Shown: piece by piece, positions 41,057-52,889 of the stretch
Layout: the number at the start of each line of letters is the position of its first letter
Position numbering within the stretch: the first letter of the stretch is position 1
DNA from: Zea mays
Taxonomy: Eukaryota; Streptophyta; Magnoliopsida; Poales; Poaceae
Assembly: GCF_902167145.1 (NCBI RefSeq)
Contig: NW_023366836.1
Coordinates: forward strand, 17,234 to 81,233
DNA length: 64,000 bases
Reading direction: 5' to 3'
Made by a program: the position numbers and the translations under genes
Notes under the pieces: generated by a model
The model's input: the letters and a program-made list of their open reading frames with translations, nothing else
What the model was told of the DNA's origin: nothing
Database searches by the model: none

Positions 41057-41744
41057 CGCCAGACCAGAGGAGCCTTCGGTTGTCCCTTTGCTCTTTTGTC
41101 GAACCCAATACTTGGTCTTTTTATTGGCTAAGTGTGAACCTTTGGCACCTATATAACTTATACACTAGAGCAAACTAGTTAGTCCAATTATTTGTGTTGG
41201 GCAATTCAACCACCAAAATTAATTAGGGACTAGGTGTAAGCCTAATTCCCTTTCACTATTCATAAGTTTTCTTTTTCTTTTTACTCCAGAGTTAAAACAA
41301 TTGTAGAAAATTACAGAAAAATCCTAAAATTGTGAAACCAATTTTCCTAGGTCCATTATTTTCCCTAGAATTTAATAAAATTAGTTTCATGAATTTTAGT
41401 GGAAATAAGAAATTTTAGGGCATTTAAAATAGTTAAAAGTATTTGTTATGGATTTTTAGAAAATGATTGGTAATCCCAAAAATGCTCAAAATTTTTATAT
41501 GAGTTCCTCATATTATTTAGAAGCCTTGGGTAGAATTTGGGTTGATTTGGACCTTGTTTGATCACCAAACCCCAAAACACCCCCCTACCCTGTGAACTCC
41601 TTTACTGACTCCGGAAACCCTAAGTTCTCGGAGTTCCGTGAAAGAAAGTTGTATTCAAGACTTAGATAATAAATCTTTATTGTCTTCGCACTCTCATGAG
41701 CATTATATGACATTCATTCTTATATATATATATGGTTATGTTAG

Positions 41745-42979
41745 AACACGAAGAAGAAGTGGAAGTCACCGAAGAAAGGACACCACCACCCTCGGATTCT
41801 CAAGCAGGCAACTGCTTCTACTTTGATATTTGTGGATCCGAGCCAGACTCACCTGTTAACGAAGGCAAGCCCCGATGCATGCAACCCTTCCTTGTGTTTT
41901 TAAATACTTTTCGCACACTTTAAGTCTAGTGAAATGTGCATTAGGTTATCCGAGTTGCTTGAAACCCTTTGATGCATTGCCTTCCTTGATATCCGTACCT
42001 TTATAGATACTTCTGATGAAGTGTCAAAAATATGATTTACAAAAATGCTTAGCCCTGCTTAGATCTTGTGGATAAAGGTTATTCTTAGCATAGCTTGAGA
42101 AAGGATGACTTCTACCCGCAAGAGTATTTTTTGTTGGAGCAATGATGGGATCTAACTGCAAAGTTCCCTGTGATGCTCTTTCCATCCTAAGGAACAGAAA
42201 CAATCCTAAGGATGAAAGTACACAAATCGAGGCTTGGGTTAGGAACAGGTGATGTTCTACCCAAGTTGATTAAGGATTGAATGCGTATGTAGGCGTGCTG
42301 ATCGAGGACCCTTTAACTGGTCACATGCCTCGTCATGGGTAAGCCTTGCCTCGGGCAGACTAAGGCCAAAATAAGATAACACAAAATGGGCATGGAGCGG
42401 TGGCGAGAGTAGCGTGTACCCACCGTGGCAAGAGGCTGGACGGTGGTGTATCTGTGCTCTCGGTTTGCGTGAACCTGATCTGGTCTTAAGAACCCCGGTG
42501 GCGGGTTGACATATGCAAGGGTTAAGTGCTACATATGTCGTGTGATTGGAGATCCTCAGCTGAGTATAATCGATTCGGATCGCCGTACCTTCGCGGTTAT
42601 GAAGACTTGGTCACTTCGCTACAACCTAAGTCAGGATGGGAACATTATGGATAAAAATGATGTTGTATTGATGAGATGATGAAATTAGACTAGAGGCAAA
42701 CAGAGTCTATTAATACTTAATTCGGCGTTGAAATGTTGAAAGTAAGGACTCACTTTAGTAAGCTATTTCTGCAAAGGTATCTAAGTTGATTTTTGCTAAA
42801 GCCTCTTCTTGATTCCTATTTATCCAGCATACCCTTGAGAGTCTTTTCCTTAGTCGGGTAAGACTTGCTGAGTAATCCCATACTCAGGGTTTATCCCTCC
42901 GTTGTTTTTAGGTGAGGAAGCGACAAACCTTTGTTGCTTTTGCTCCAAGGTGGTTCCTAATGAAGATAAGCAAGAGTGA
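41745..42979 (+). other. Putative spliced acidic ORF inside the element A LTR (two exons, GC-AG intron)
   Basis: Seen: a TTAG acceptor at 41743-41744, an exon of 120 nt (41745-41864) that is Glu/Pro rich, a GAAG|GCAAGC donor at 41865, then 1047 bp to a GTTGTTTTTAG acceptor (42910-42911), and a second exon 42912-42979 that stays open in the required phase and ends in TGA. Both junctions are phase 1. Element B has the same layout with an exon of exactly 120 nt, and D has it with 69 nt. No in-frame ATG was found upstream: an open frame without ATG precedes the candidate donor at 21909. Coding is therefore a hypothesis; the exon structure is the better-supported claim. Confidence 0.5.
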
Positions 42980-43100
42980 AGTGCGGGAGGAAAGGATCCT
43001 CCATTAGGACTTTTTGTGTGATAACTGTCGGGAGGAGTTTTTGCCTCCCTTGGTATGTGTAATAATATTACTCTGCACTCGTTATATAGTTCTGGTCTGT

Positions 43101-43131
43101 AATAAACAACTTGATCTTACTTTTTAATAAA
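43101..43131 (+). promoter_or_regulatory. Polyadenylation signals of the element A LTR
   Basis: Two AATAAA hexamers at 43101-43106 and 43126-43131, about 125-150 nt after the TGA at 42977-42979 and 200 nt before the LTR end. They fit the 3' end of R. Confidence 0.55.
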
Positions 43132-43429
43132 CGTAAGTTTATGTAATCGCTTCCGCATATCTATATCTCCGATGTTCTGTAATGTCTGCAAGACGGGTCA
43201 AACGTTCCTGGTAAGGTCAGAAGAAGATACCGAACCTGTCGAGTAATCTAGGAACATCTACAGGGTTGTCTGATATCTGTTGGACAAGGACAGCTGTAGG
43301 TGGGCCTAGTTACTTGGAAGGTTCCGTCACACTCTTCCCCTTTCTCTCTCTTGCTACTGGGACCGGGAAAGGGGATACTCCGAAAGGGATCCTTCTCCGC
43401 AAAGGAAGCGGGCCCCGAGCCCTCCTACT

Positions 43430-43712
43430 AATCAGAGGTTCGAAGGCTGGCCCCTCGGAAAGGTTCGACAGCCGCCTCAGAGCACTCGGGCTCCGCGCCC
43501 ACTACTGATCAGAGGTTCGAAGGCTGGCCCCTCGGAAGGGTTCGACAGCCGCCTCAGAGCACTCGGGCTCCGCGCCCACTACTGATCAGAGGTTCGAAGG
43601 CTGGCCCCTCGGAAGGGTTCGACAGCCGCCTCATAGCACTCGGGCTCCGCGCCCACTACTGATCAGGGGTTCGAAGGCTGGCCCCCGAAGGGTTCAACAG
43701 CCGCCCCAGAAC
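43430..43712. repeat. 77-bp tandem repeat in element E
   Basis: Units start at 43430, 43507, 43584 and 43661 with an exact 77-bp period. Each holds ATCAGAGGTTCGAAGGCTGG, CCCCTCGGAA and GACAGCCGCCTCA. The last unit is degenerate. Confidence 0.88.
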
Positions 43713-44428
43713 ACGCAGAGAGAGGGATGACTCTGGGTACATCCGATACATGGCCGAGGCTCGGGCTACACTCCCGAGGTACCCTAGGACATTTCCGAGA
43801 CCAGCAGGAGCGATTCTGTAACGGAATCCCATCAGAGGGAGGCATCGAGCCCTCGGACCCTATCAAACAGGACCGGGTCCGGCAAATCACCTGCAGGTAC
43901 TTTTGGAGCGCGCCTCTAGGCCACTAGCCGACCCTTATCGAACGGGGCACGGGCGTCCACTCGGATCACCCGTTAGCAACTCACTGGAGACACCATGTTC
44001 GGCGCCCTCCGAGGGCAACATGGCGCTTTCCCCCCTCCTCCTTGCGGAAAGGCGACGAAGGGGCGTATGATAAAAGCCGAGTTAGTCCTTGACCGTCCTC
44101 TCGCTCTGTGCAGAGGCTCGGGGGCTGCTCTCGCAAACCCGGCTCCGGCCAAACCGTTGACAGCATCAACATACCAGCCCGAGAACTCGGAACCTGACCA
44201 TGCACCCGGGCTACGATCAGATCGCATGAGGGAACAACCAGACCGGCCGAGGCGTCATGAAAGGCACTAAGGCCTCGGAGGAGTCAAACCACTCCTCCGA
44301 GGCCTCGGGGGCTACACCCGGCGGGTGCGCTCGCGCGCACCCACCGGAACAAATGTAACCGAGAAAGGCCGGTCCCCTTGCAAAAAAGTGCGACAAAGCC
44401 TCCAAGCGAGTACCAACACTCCCTTTGA

Positions 44429-44442
44429 GGCTCGGGGGCTAC
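44429..44442 (+). promoter_or_regulatory. Polypurine tract of element E
   Basis: GGCTCGGGGGCTAC, immediately before the LTR start at 44443. Its GGGGCTAC end is shared with G1 and G2, which supports placing E in the same Tat lineage. Confidence 0.65.
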
Positions 44443-44952
44443 TGTCGAGGACCATAATTAGGGGTACCCCCAAGACTCCTAAACTCAGCTGGTAATCACC
44501 ATCAGCACAAGCTGCAAAAGCCTGATGGGCGCAATTCAGGTCAAGGCTCCGTCCACTCAAGGGACACGATCTCGCCTCGCCCGAGCCCAGCCTCGGGCAG
44601 GAACAGTAGACCCAGGCGGATTCACGCCTCGCCCGAGGGCCTCCTCAAGCAACGGGCGCACCTTCGACTTGCCCGAGGCCCATCTCGGGCAGGCTTCGCA
44701 GTGAAGCAACCTTGGCCAGATCGCCTCGCCAACCGACCGTATCGCAGGAGCAATCAATGCAAGGATCGCCTGACACCTTATCCTGACGCGCGTTCCTCAG
44801 TCGGCAGGGCCGAAGAGACCGCAGTCACTTCGCCCCTCCACTGACTGACCTGACAGGAAAACAGCGCCGCCTGCCCTGCTCCGACTGCTGTGCCACCCGC
44901 TAGGGTGAGGCTGACAGCAGCCAAGTCTAGCCTCAGGCGCCATAGGAAGCTC

Positions 44953-45160
44953 CGCCTCGCCCGACCCCGGGGCTCGGCCCCCGCCTGGACCTCGGAAGAT
45001 GGTCTCCGCCTCGCCCGACCCCAGTGCTCGGCCTCAACCTCAACCTCGGAAGACGGTCTCCGCCTCGCCCGACCCCAGGGCTCAGCCTCAACCTCGACCT
45101 CGGAGGAGTCACCGCCTCGCCCGACCTTGGGCTCGGACCGACCACGTTACAGGGGGGTAC
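44953..45160. repeat. 54-bp tandem repeat in the element E LTR
   Basis: CGCCTCGCCCGAC recurs at 44953, 45007, 45061 and 45113 (periods 54, 54 and 52), separated by CTCGG and CCTCAACCTCG-type segments. Confidence 0.82.
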
Positions 45161-45510
45161 ATCATTACCCTACCCCCTAGCTAGCTCAGGCTATGGGGAA
45201 CAAGACCGGCGTCCCATCTGGCTTGCCCCGGTAAACAAGTAATGATGGCACCCCGCATGCTCCCATGACGACGACGGTTCTCAGCCCCCTACGGAAGCAA
45301 GGAGACATCAGCAAGGTCCCGACAGCCCCGACAGCTGTGCTTCTATAGGGCTCAAGCGCTCCTCCGACGGCCACGACATCACATGCACAGGGCACTAACA
45401 CCTCTCCGACAGCCACGTCGGCATGTACATAGGGCTCTGGCTCCTCTCTGCCGGACATGTTAGCATATTGCTTCACCCCCCATTGTACACCTGGACCCTC
45501 TCCTTACATC

Positions 45511-45518
45511 TATAAAAG
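45511..45518 (+). promoter_or_regulatory. TATA box of the element E LTR
   Basis: TATAAAAG after TCCTTACATC, about 255 bp before the LTR end. Confidence 0.7.
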
Positions 45519-45766
45519 GAAGGTCCAGGGCCCTGGTACGAAAAGGTGGCCGCGCGGGAGGACGGGCTGACGAGCAGGCTCTCTCTCTCTCCCTCGCGAA
45601 CGCTTGTAACCCCCTACTGCAAGCGCATCCACCCTTGGCGTAGGACAACACGAAGCCACGGTTCTCCCCTCCTTGTGTTCCGTCTCGCGCCGACCCATCT
45701 GGGCTAGGGCACGCAGCGACAATTTACTCGTCGGTCCAGGGACCCCCCGGGGTCGAAACGCCGACA

Positions 45767-47265
45767 CAAAGGTTTTATGTGCTTGATATATGATTAATTG
45801 AGAAATAAATTTATTATTGTTTTCATGTCAAAATAGATACTCTAGGTGATAAACAATAAAATTACAAAATTTTAGAAACTGGAATGGATCAATTTGGACT
45901 TCATATAAATTTTCTATGAATTATACAAATTCTAGCACTTATTTTGTATTAAAAATCTATTTTCTAATTCATTTATTCAATTTAAATAGGCTCTAGACTG
46001 GGCGCCAAAATCCAGGAACAGCAGGGTCTAACTCGACAAATAACCAAGACTCGGTGAACACTACCCCTGAACGGCGGGTTCTATTTCAAAGAAACCCAGG
46101 GTTTCTTATGGTAAAGTGCCAGACCGAAGGGGTATCAGCCGATTACAGTCATCTGATCTGAAACGAGGCACCTAGATTAGATCCGTGACAGCGCGAATCG
46201 GTACGCGATCACAACCGCTGGATCGACTACCTATGGCACTAGACTTCCCACGGCAGATCTGCTTAGTCGCCGTGCTTCGACGAGAAATTACCGCACCTCG
46301 GGACGCTCCGGCTTCACCCCGAGGGCACAAACAACACCCACGCGTCCAGGTGATTCTTCCTAGCGGTGCGCCGACGACAGAACAACGGTACAACTATAGT
46401 TTTTCCGGTGGCAGCGGTCTTCCCCAAACGAGACCGACGACAACTATGGTGGTGCGAGGGTTTGACGACGTGAGCGCTTTGGAAATGGGCATTGCGAAGA
46501 CGGTCGCGGCATGGGTTTTATCTCCCCGCTGGATCGCATGCGACGCGCGCGCGAGATCCGCGTCAGCGGCGTGCTCGCCATGCACGACGATCCGTTGAGG
46601 ACGGAGCTGACCCCCTGGGCCCACCAAATAGCGATGTGAGGCAGTAGCTGAGAAGTAGGCACGTCCTGTCAGCAAGCTAGGCGCGCGCACAAACGGAATA
46701 AGGCTGACCAGCGGGCCCCGCTTGTTGGGTGCATGCGCGCGGGAGCGGGGACATGGGCCGCGCAGGGGCATTCAGTTTGGGCTGAATTGTTGGTGTGCAG
46801 CCCAGGTGAGTTTTTCTTCCTCTTTTCTTTTTATTTTCTATTTTCTTTTCTTGTTTTCTTTTCCTTTTAATTTTCAAATTCCTAATTTAAATACCAATTC
46901 AAATTCGAACTTCATGGCAATTTCTTTTCTCAATAAATTCTCACCTTTGGCATGGTATGGATGAATTCATCTAATTTTAATATTTATTTTATGATAACTT
47001 GTGCTCTCTTTTTCTAAATCTAAAATTCCAATTTAAGTCTTAAATTCCACTTGGGACACTAATATATTTCTATTTTTATTATCTTTATATAGTCACCAAA
47101 TGCACACACTAATAAAACCCAGCATGATGCAAGTTTTGTTTTATATTTCATTAATCAATTACTCACTTAGAAAACATGTGTTTGTTCAAATGTTCTATTG
47201 AGTGGAGGCCACAAACAGAAAGATATTCATCTCTTATTTTATTGTTTACATTTTTGGGTATTACA
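45767..47265 (-). repeat. 3' LTR of element C (part)
   Basis: On the minus strand it starts TGTAATACCC at 47265, right after the PPT, and is lost at the E insertion. AT-rich ends flank a GC-rich middle (about 46200-46800), as in the other chromovirus LTRs. The exon-like unit seen in A, B and D would lie in the missing part. No gene is seen here. Confidence 0.8.
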
Positions 47266-47280
47266 AATCCTCCCCCCCTT
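47266..47280 (-). promoter_or_regulatory. Polypurine tract of element C
   Basis: Minus strand AAGGGGGGGAGGATT, directly before the 3' LTR. Confidence 0.8.
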
Positions 47281-47303
47281 AACAAGAATCTCGTCCTCGA
47301 GAT

Positions 47304-48083
47304 TTAGGAATGACTAGGGAAAAGATGGGGAAAATCTATGCGAAGCTCTTCTTCTCTCTCCCATGTAGCTTCATCTTCTCCATCCATTGTACTTTGCACA
47401 TCTTTATCGCCTGATTTCTTGTAACTCGAGTTAATGTGTCAAGAATCTTGATAGGATACTCCGTGTAAGTCAAATCACCCTGAACACTGAGCTCTTCCAT
47501 TGGTAACTGTTCCTCAGGGACACGAAGACACTTCTTAAGTTGAGACACATGGAATACATTATGCACATCGGATAGATTATCAGGTAACTCGAGTTGGTAT
47601 GCCATCTCCCCAACTCGCCTAAAGATTCTGAATGGTCCAATAAAGCGAGGGGACAATTTGCCCTTAACTTTAAATCTCCTCATCCCACGGAGTTGTGACA
47701 CCTTGAGGTACACATGATCACCTTCCTCAAACTCCAGTGGTCTTATTCTATTATCAGCGTAGCTCTTTTTCCTGGTTTGAGCTACCCTCAAATTCTCTTG
47801 AATTATACAGACTTGTTCTTCTGCCTCTTGAATACGTTTAGGCCCAAAGAACTGTCTTTCTCCAGTCTGATCCCAATATAGAGGAGTCCTGCACTTTCTG
47901 CCATATAAAGCTTCAAATGGTGACATCTTTAGACTAGCCTGATAACTATTAATATATGAGAACTCAGCATAAGGTAGACTTTTATCCCAACTTCCTCCAT
48001 GTTGAAGGGCACAAGCTCTCAACATGTCTTCCAATACTTGATTAGTCCTTTCGGTCTGTCCATCAGTCCGAGGGTGATAGGCC
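47304..48083 (-). pseudogene. pol: Integrase C-terminus and chromodomain of element C
   Basis: From the G2 junction leftward: NQILEDMLRACALQHG, AEFSYINSYQASLKMSPFEALYGR, GKLSPRFIGPFRI, VFHVSQLKKCLRVPEE, then the chromodomain start YPIKILDTLTRVTRNQAIKMCKVQW. After QW the frame slips, and the rest of the chromodomain (GEDEATWERE-like, with a stop near 47304) is in another frame. This indel near 47385 disables the domain. Confidence 0.88.
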
Positions 48084-48713
48084 TATTGGGGCCTTCTTCT
48101 CCACCGAAGGTCCTCTAAGAAAAAACACCTTCGGCAAGATGATATGCAAGCAGGCATGACATGAAGATATATGTCGAAGCTACAATTGAAAGAACTTCGG
48201 CATAATGACACGCTTAAGACGAAGGGTGGCACCGACTTAAAGAGGAAAAGATCGCATAGTCCCTGATAATTTTTGTCATGGTTATGATTAGTTATCAAGG
48301 ACACGAATGTAATTTTGTCTGGACTGTGTCCCATGCCTATAAATAGATGAACAGTACCCCCATACTGTTCACGCTGACTTGTAATCACTCGCACGTCACT
48401 CTCGGTTTTTTACCTTCTCTCAATCCGAAGGTACAAATGTAATTTAAATATCATTGATGTTTATTCATAATTATGTAATGACAATATGAATAATCTAATG
48501 ATTTAATATGATTATTCATGTTCTTTCTACATTTCACATGTCCATGTTTATTTCTTTACATATTGAAATGATGAAGGTACGTCCTTCATGACCTTCGTCC
48601 GAATATCGTTATATCCAAAAGTAAATAATGTTACGAAGGACAAAGGTCTTTAATCATTAACATTTGTGTTGCCTTGTTCTTGATCTATAGCCTTTGAGAA
48701 CAAGTGACCAACA
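48084..48713 (+). repeat. 5' LTR of G2
   Basis: 630 bp; TATAAATA at 48338-48345 and the start-site palindrome after it; ends GTGACCAACA before the PBS TTGGCGCCCACC. Confidence 0.9.
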
Positions 48714-48755
48714 TTGGCGCCCACCTCCGGTGAACTCAATTCCACTGTTGTGACG

Positions 48756-51700
48756 ATGGCTTCGTACAACAATCAGGCTGTAGCACCTTCGGTCACGAAG
48801 CTGGTGCTCCCAATCACAGGTGGTTCAAGCTCAGAGCCAGCTAACAAGAAGCAAAAGAAGGAAGCACAAAGAAGAGTGCAGTATGTTGGGGTGCAAGGAC
48901 CCTTCATCAGATCCAAGTGGTCTCACATCCCAATTACCTTCTCTTAGGTAGACCTTCAGCTCAAAGATTATCCTCATAATGATGCTATGGTTATATCTTG
49001 TGTCATCAAGGGATTTCTGGTTCACAATGTTCTGGTTGACACAGGCAGCGCAGCAGACATCATCTTTGCAAAGGCTTTCAGACAGATGCAAGAACCAGAA
49101 GACAAGATACATGATGCAACACATCCTTTTTGTGGCTTCGGAGGAAGACAGATTGTGGCACTTGGCAAAATAACAATGTCAGTTACCTTCGGTTACATCC
49201 ACAACACAAGAACTGAACAAGTTGTCTTTGACATTGTTGACATGGTGTACCCATACAACGCAATCATTGGTCGAGGGACGCTTAATGCCTTTGAAGCAAT
49301 ACTCCATCCAGCATACTTATGCATGAAGATACCTACGGAGCAAGGGCCCATTATTGTTCATGGGAGTCAAGAAGCTGCCAAGAGGGCTGAAGGGAGTTGG
49401 ACGGATTCAAAGGCGATCCATAACATAGATGGAGCCGAAGCTTGTCAGCAATATAAGCACAAAAGAGAGAAGGCTGCTTCGGTAGGTCAATCGAAGCCCA
49501 AGCTCCTATGTGAAGACATAGCAGACCAACAGGTACTGCTGGGATCTCAGTTATCTGGTGAACAAGAAAAGACTCTGCTAAGATTTATGTTCAACAACAA
49601 AGGTGTCTTCGCTTGGACAGCCAACGAGCTCTGTGGTGTTAATAGAGATGTCATTGAGCATTCACTCAATGTGGATTCATCTTTCAGGCCAAGAAAGCAA
49701 AGACTTCAGAAAATGTCTGAGGATAAAGCCGAAGGTGCTCGGAATGGAGTAAAGAGACTTCTTAGTGCTGGTGTCATCAGAGAAGTAACATATCCAGAGC
49801 GGCTAGCTAACACTGTTATGGTGAAGAATGCTAATGGGAAATGGAGAATGTGTATTGATTTCACAGATCTCAACAAGGCATGTCCGAAGGATGAGTTCCC
49901 TTTACCAAGAATAGACTCCCATGTAGATGTAGCAGCTTCTTCGGAACTCATGAGCTTGTTGGACTGCTACTCGGGCTATCACCAAATTTGGATGAAGAAA
50001 GATGATGAGCCAAAGACAAGCTTCATAAATCCCAGTGGTACTTATTGTTACCTTTGAATGCCCGAGGGGCTCAAAATGCTGGAGGAAGCTTCAACAGAAT
50101 GACAGCCAAGGTTCTTCACTCTCAAATAGGCAGGAATGTGCTAACTTATGTTGATGACATCATAGTAAAAAACACGAAACAAGAAAACCATATTGCAGAT
50201 TTGCAAGAGATGTTTGCCAATTTTAGGCGAGCTGGTCTCAAGTTAAATCCAGAAAAGTGTGTTTTCGGAGTAAAGAAGGGCAAGTTTCTTGGCTGTCTGG
50301 TATCAACAAAGGGTATCGAAGCTAACCCAAGTAAGATCGAAGCTATCCTTCGGATGGAGCCACCAAATTCAAAGAAGGGGGCTCAACGATTGGCCGGAAG
50401 GCTGGCATCGCTGAATAGATTTATATCAAGATCAACAGAGAGGAACCTACCATTCTTTGAAATACTAAAGTCAGCCGAATTTTTTAATGGGGCCCGGCTC
50501 AACAGAAGGCTTTCGAAGAGTTAAAGCAATACTTGATAGACTTGACAACTCTAACTCCACCTTCATCAGGAACTCCGTTACTCCTGTATGTGGCTGCCTC
50601 CCATTCTGCAGTCAGTGCGACACTTGTACAGGAGAAGCAAGATGGCCAAGTAAAAAGACAAGCACTAGTGTACTTCGTCTCAGAAGTACTCAGTTTATAA
50701 AAGAAAAATTACATAGAATTGGAGAAGGTATTGTATGTTGTGTTAATGGCCTCCAGAAAGCTTTGGCATTACTTTCAAGCATATCATATAATAGTCCCTT
50801 CATCACAACCTCTGAAGGATATATTGAGAAACAGAGAAGCAACAGGAAGAATTGGAAAATGGGCTGCGGAACTCAATGAATTCACCATTGATTATGTACA
50901 TAGATCCTCAATTCAATCTCAAACGTTAGCAGATTTCATTACTGATTGGACGCCAGGGGCTCAAGGAGAAGAAGCAACAAAATATGCCGAAGCCTGGATG
51001 GTATTCTATGACGGTTCTTGGGGAACCTTCAGCGCAGGAGCGGCTGCTGTTCTAGTAGCATCCTCTAGAGTCAGGACATGCTACACAATAAAGCTGTACT
51101 TTAGTTGTACAAATAATATTGCCGAATATGAAGCTCTTCTGTTAAGGCTTTGGAAGCTAAAGGCAATGGGAATAAGAAGGGCAATCCTTAAACTGATTCC
51201 CATGTTATTTCTGGCCATGTAGACAAAAGCAGCAAGGCAAGGGATCCGAAGCTTGAAAAATATTTGGATGCAGTCTAAAGATTGGAGGCTTCTTTTGAAG
51301 GTTTTTCTGTAAAAAATATTCCAAGCGGGGAAAATGGGCATGCAGATTTGCTAGCTAAATCAACGGCACAAGGGGCTCCCTTTGCCTTCGGAAGTGGTCT
51401 TTGAGATAATAAAAGCACCTTCAGTCAAACTTATGGAGAGGGCAGTGCTTGCAATATCACCTGTACATAGTGAGGATTGGAGGTCTGAGATTATATCTTT
51501 CCTCCAGGGCAACTATCTTTCGGATGACGAAGTTTATAATAAAAGAATGGAAGCAAGAACAAGACCATATGTAATCATAGAAGGGGAGTTATATAATTAT
51601 GGAGTCTGCTCTCCACTACTCAAGTGTTTGTCCAGAACCGAAGGTCAAGAACTAATGAAGGAAATACATGCAGGTTTATGTGGGTCTCATATTGAGTCTA

Positions 51701-52702
51701 GGCCTTTGCTGGGGAAGGTTTTCAGACAAGGATTCTTCTGGCTGAAGGCAGCTTCGGATGTAGCAGATCTGGTTCATAAATGTGAAAATTGCCAAAGATG
51801 TGCAAAAGACCAGAAACAATCTTCATCTCTAACCCAGTTAATACAGCCAACATGGCCACTGCAAAGGTGGGGTTTGGATTTGTTAGGTCCACTTCCACCA
51901 GCACAAGGAAATTTGAAATATGTCATTGTAGCAGTGGAATATTTCTCTAAGTGGATCGAATCAAAGCCCTTAGCCACAATAACTTCGGCCACAGTACAGA
52001 AATTCTTTTGGCAAAACATTGTTTGTCGCTTCGGCGTGCCAAAGGCAATAACCGTGGACAATGGAACTCAATTTGATGCTGAAACGTTCAAAGATTTATG
52101 TGACCAAATCAGCACAAAAATTAATTTTGCATCAGTAAGGCATCTAGAATCAAATGGGTTGGTAGAAAGAGCAAATGGAATTATAATAACAGGAATAATG
52201 AAGTTAATCTTCAACCAGCCCAGAGGAAAGTGGCCAGATGAGTTGATCAAAGTGGTGTGGAGCCATAACACAACTGTGTCAAGGTCAACAGGTTTTACAC
52301 CTTTCAAGCTCCTGTTCGGTGACGAAGCAATAACTCCAGAAGAAGCAAAGACAGGATCGATAAGAACAACAGCTTTAGCGGAAGACGAAGCTGATTCTCA
52401 AATAACAAAAGACACTATAGAAGGGACCAGACTTCAGGCCATAGAACACATCAATAAGTATCAGGCCAAAACAATAAAATGGCGTGATAGGAAAGTTCGA
52501 TTGAAAAATAACAAGCCAAGTCATTTGGTGCTTCGGAGAGTAGCCCACCCAGATACAGTGGGCAAGTTACAACTGAAGTGGGAAGGTCCTTTTTTAGTAG
52601 TATCTTCGTCAATACCCAGTTCTTACAGATTGAAGGATATGGACGGCAACGACATACCCAGATCTTGGAACGCGGATGAGCTTTGGCGGGTACTATGTGT
52701 AA
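48756..52702 (+). pseudogene. pol: Pol of G2 without Gag (protease, RT, dual RNase H, integrase), decayed
   Basis: Collinear with G1 pol from ATG 48756. Protease LVDTGSAADIIF, RT with KWRMCIDFTDLNKACPKDEF and YVDD, second RNase H (FYDGSWGTFSAG; the catalytic CDGS is changed to YDGS) and integrase with WGLDLLGPL, VDNGTQF and GLVERAN are all visible. Lesions: TAG at 48945-48947 (from CAG), TGA at 50055-50057 (from CGG or CGA), one-base losses near 50080, 50490 and 51190, a stop before 50701, and a frameshift at the C-terminus near 52690. HPESDG is HLESNG here. As in G1, no capsid or knuckle precedes the protease. Confidence 0.9.
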
Positions 52703-52889
52703 TTGATGTAATCTTTTTCATTTTTCCTGTGGCACCCTTTTCCTTTCAGGAGGGGAGAAAGATTTTTAATGGGGCAATAGTTTGTATTTTTTCATTCTTA
52801 TTTAGCCCCATGTAATACAAGGGCCAAAATCCCCCAAAGATGTAATATGTAATGTCAGAACCTGCACCATCGAGTGCAAAAGAAAACAG

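Larger units (their letters stand above)
22150..41255 (-). mobile_element. Element S: Ty1/copia Sirevirus on the minus strand, split by G1
   Basis: Complete LTR element in reverse orientation: 5' LTR 39944-41255, PBS, gag, protease-integrase-RT-RNase H, PPT cluster, 3' LTR 22150-23458; TSD CTATT at 22145-22149 and 41256-41260. Without G1 it is about 9.4 kb. The integrase-before-RT order makes it copia. The very long Gag with coiled coils, repeated PPT-like motifs and palindromic CCGGAC/GTCCGG repeats in the LTR are Sirevirus hallmarks. I see about 18 LTR differences plus a 3-bp indel in 1.31 kb (about 1.4 percent, roughly 0.5 My at 1.3e-8). An Opie/Ji-type assignment is likely but not proven. 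Confidence 0.95.
39944..41255 (-). repeat. 5' LTR of Sirevirus S
   Basis: 1312 bp, the partner of 22150-23458; the 3-bp length difference is an A-rich indel near 40320. Transcription of S would start here and run leftward. Confidence 0.94.
41261..43331 (+). repeat. 3' LTR of element A, fragment 3 of 3 (R/U5 end)
   Basis: Resumes after the Sirevirus target-site copy and ends at GTTCCGTCACA, which matches the GTTCCGCCACA end of the B LTR. It holds an AT-rich intron-like stretch, an exon-like acidic segment with a GC donor (41745-41864), a second exon-like segment ending in TGA (42912-42979), and AATAAA signals at 43101 and 43126. The next five bases (CTCTT, 43332-43336) should be the right copy of A's own TSD; the left copy is outside the window. 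Confidence 0.9.
43332..45766 (+). mobile_element. Element E: 3' end of a Huck-like Ty3/gypsy element
   Basis: Begins at the right edge of the A LTR with GC-rich internal sequence and ends with a PPT and a 1324-bp 3' LTR. No 5' part is visible. The simplest reading is that A inserted into E, so the 5' LTR and gag-pol of E lie left of the window. The LTR start (TGTCGAGGACCATAATTAGG), the Pro/Ser-coding CCGCCTCGCCCGACC repeats and the end (GTCGAAACGCCGACA) resemble maize Huck as I remember it; the name is tentative. No coding sequence is recognisable in 43332-44442. Confidence 0.75.
44443..45766 (+). repeat. 3' LTR of element E
   Basis: TGTCGAGGACC to GCCGACA, 1324 bp, with a TATA box at 45511 and a 54-bp tandem repeat. 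The following bases CAAAG (45767-45771) would be the right TSD copy in the LTR of C. The short frames here are translations of the repeats. Confidence 0.85.

Noticed and set aside
44890..45242. Short frames in the E LTR (LARPQGSASTSTSE-type)
   Set aside because: They arise from the 54-bp tandem repeat.
43332..45766. Host gene or exon between A and C
   Set aside because: The whole segment is accounted for by the tail and LTR of a retrotransposon with a PPT and tandem repeats.
46185..46771. Overlapping frames of 125-137 codons in the C LTR
   Set aside because: Opposite-strand overlap, no domain, GC-rich LTR context.
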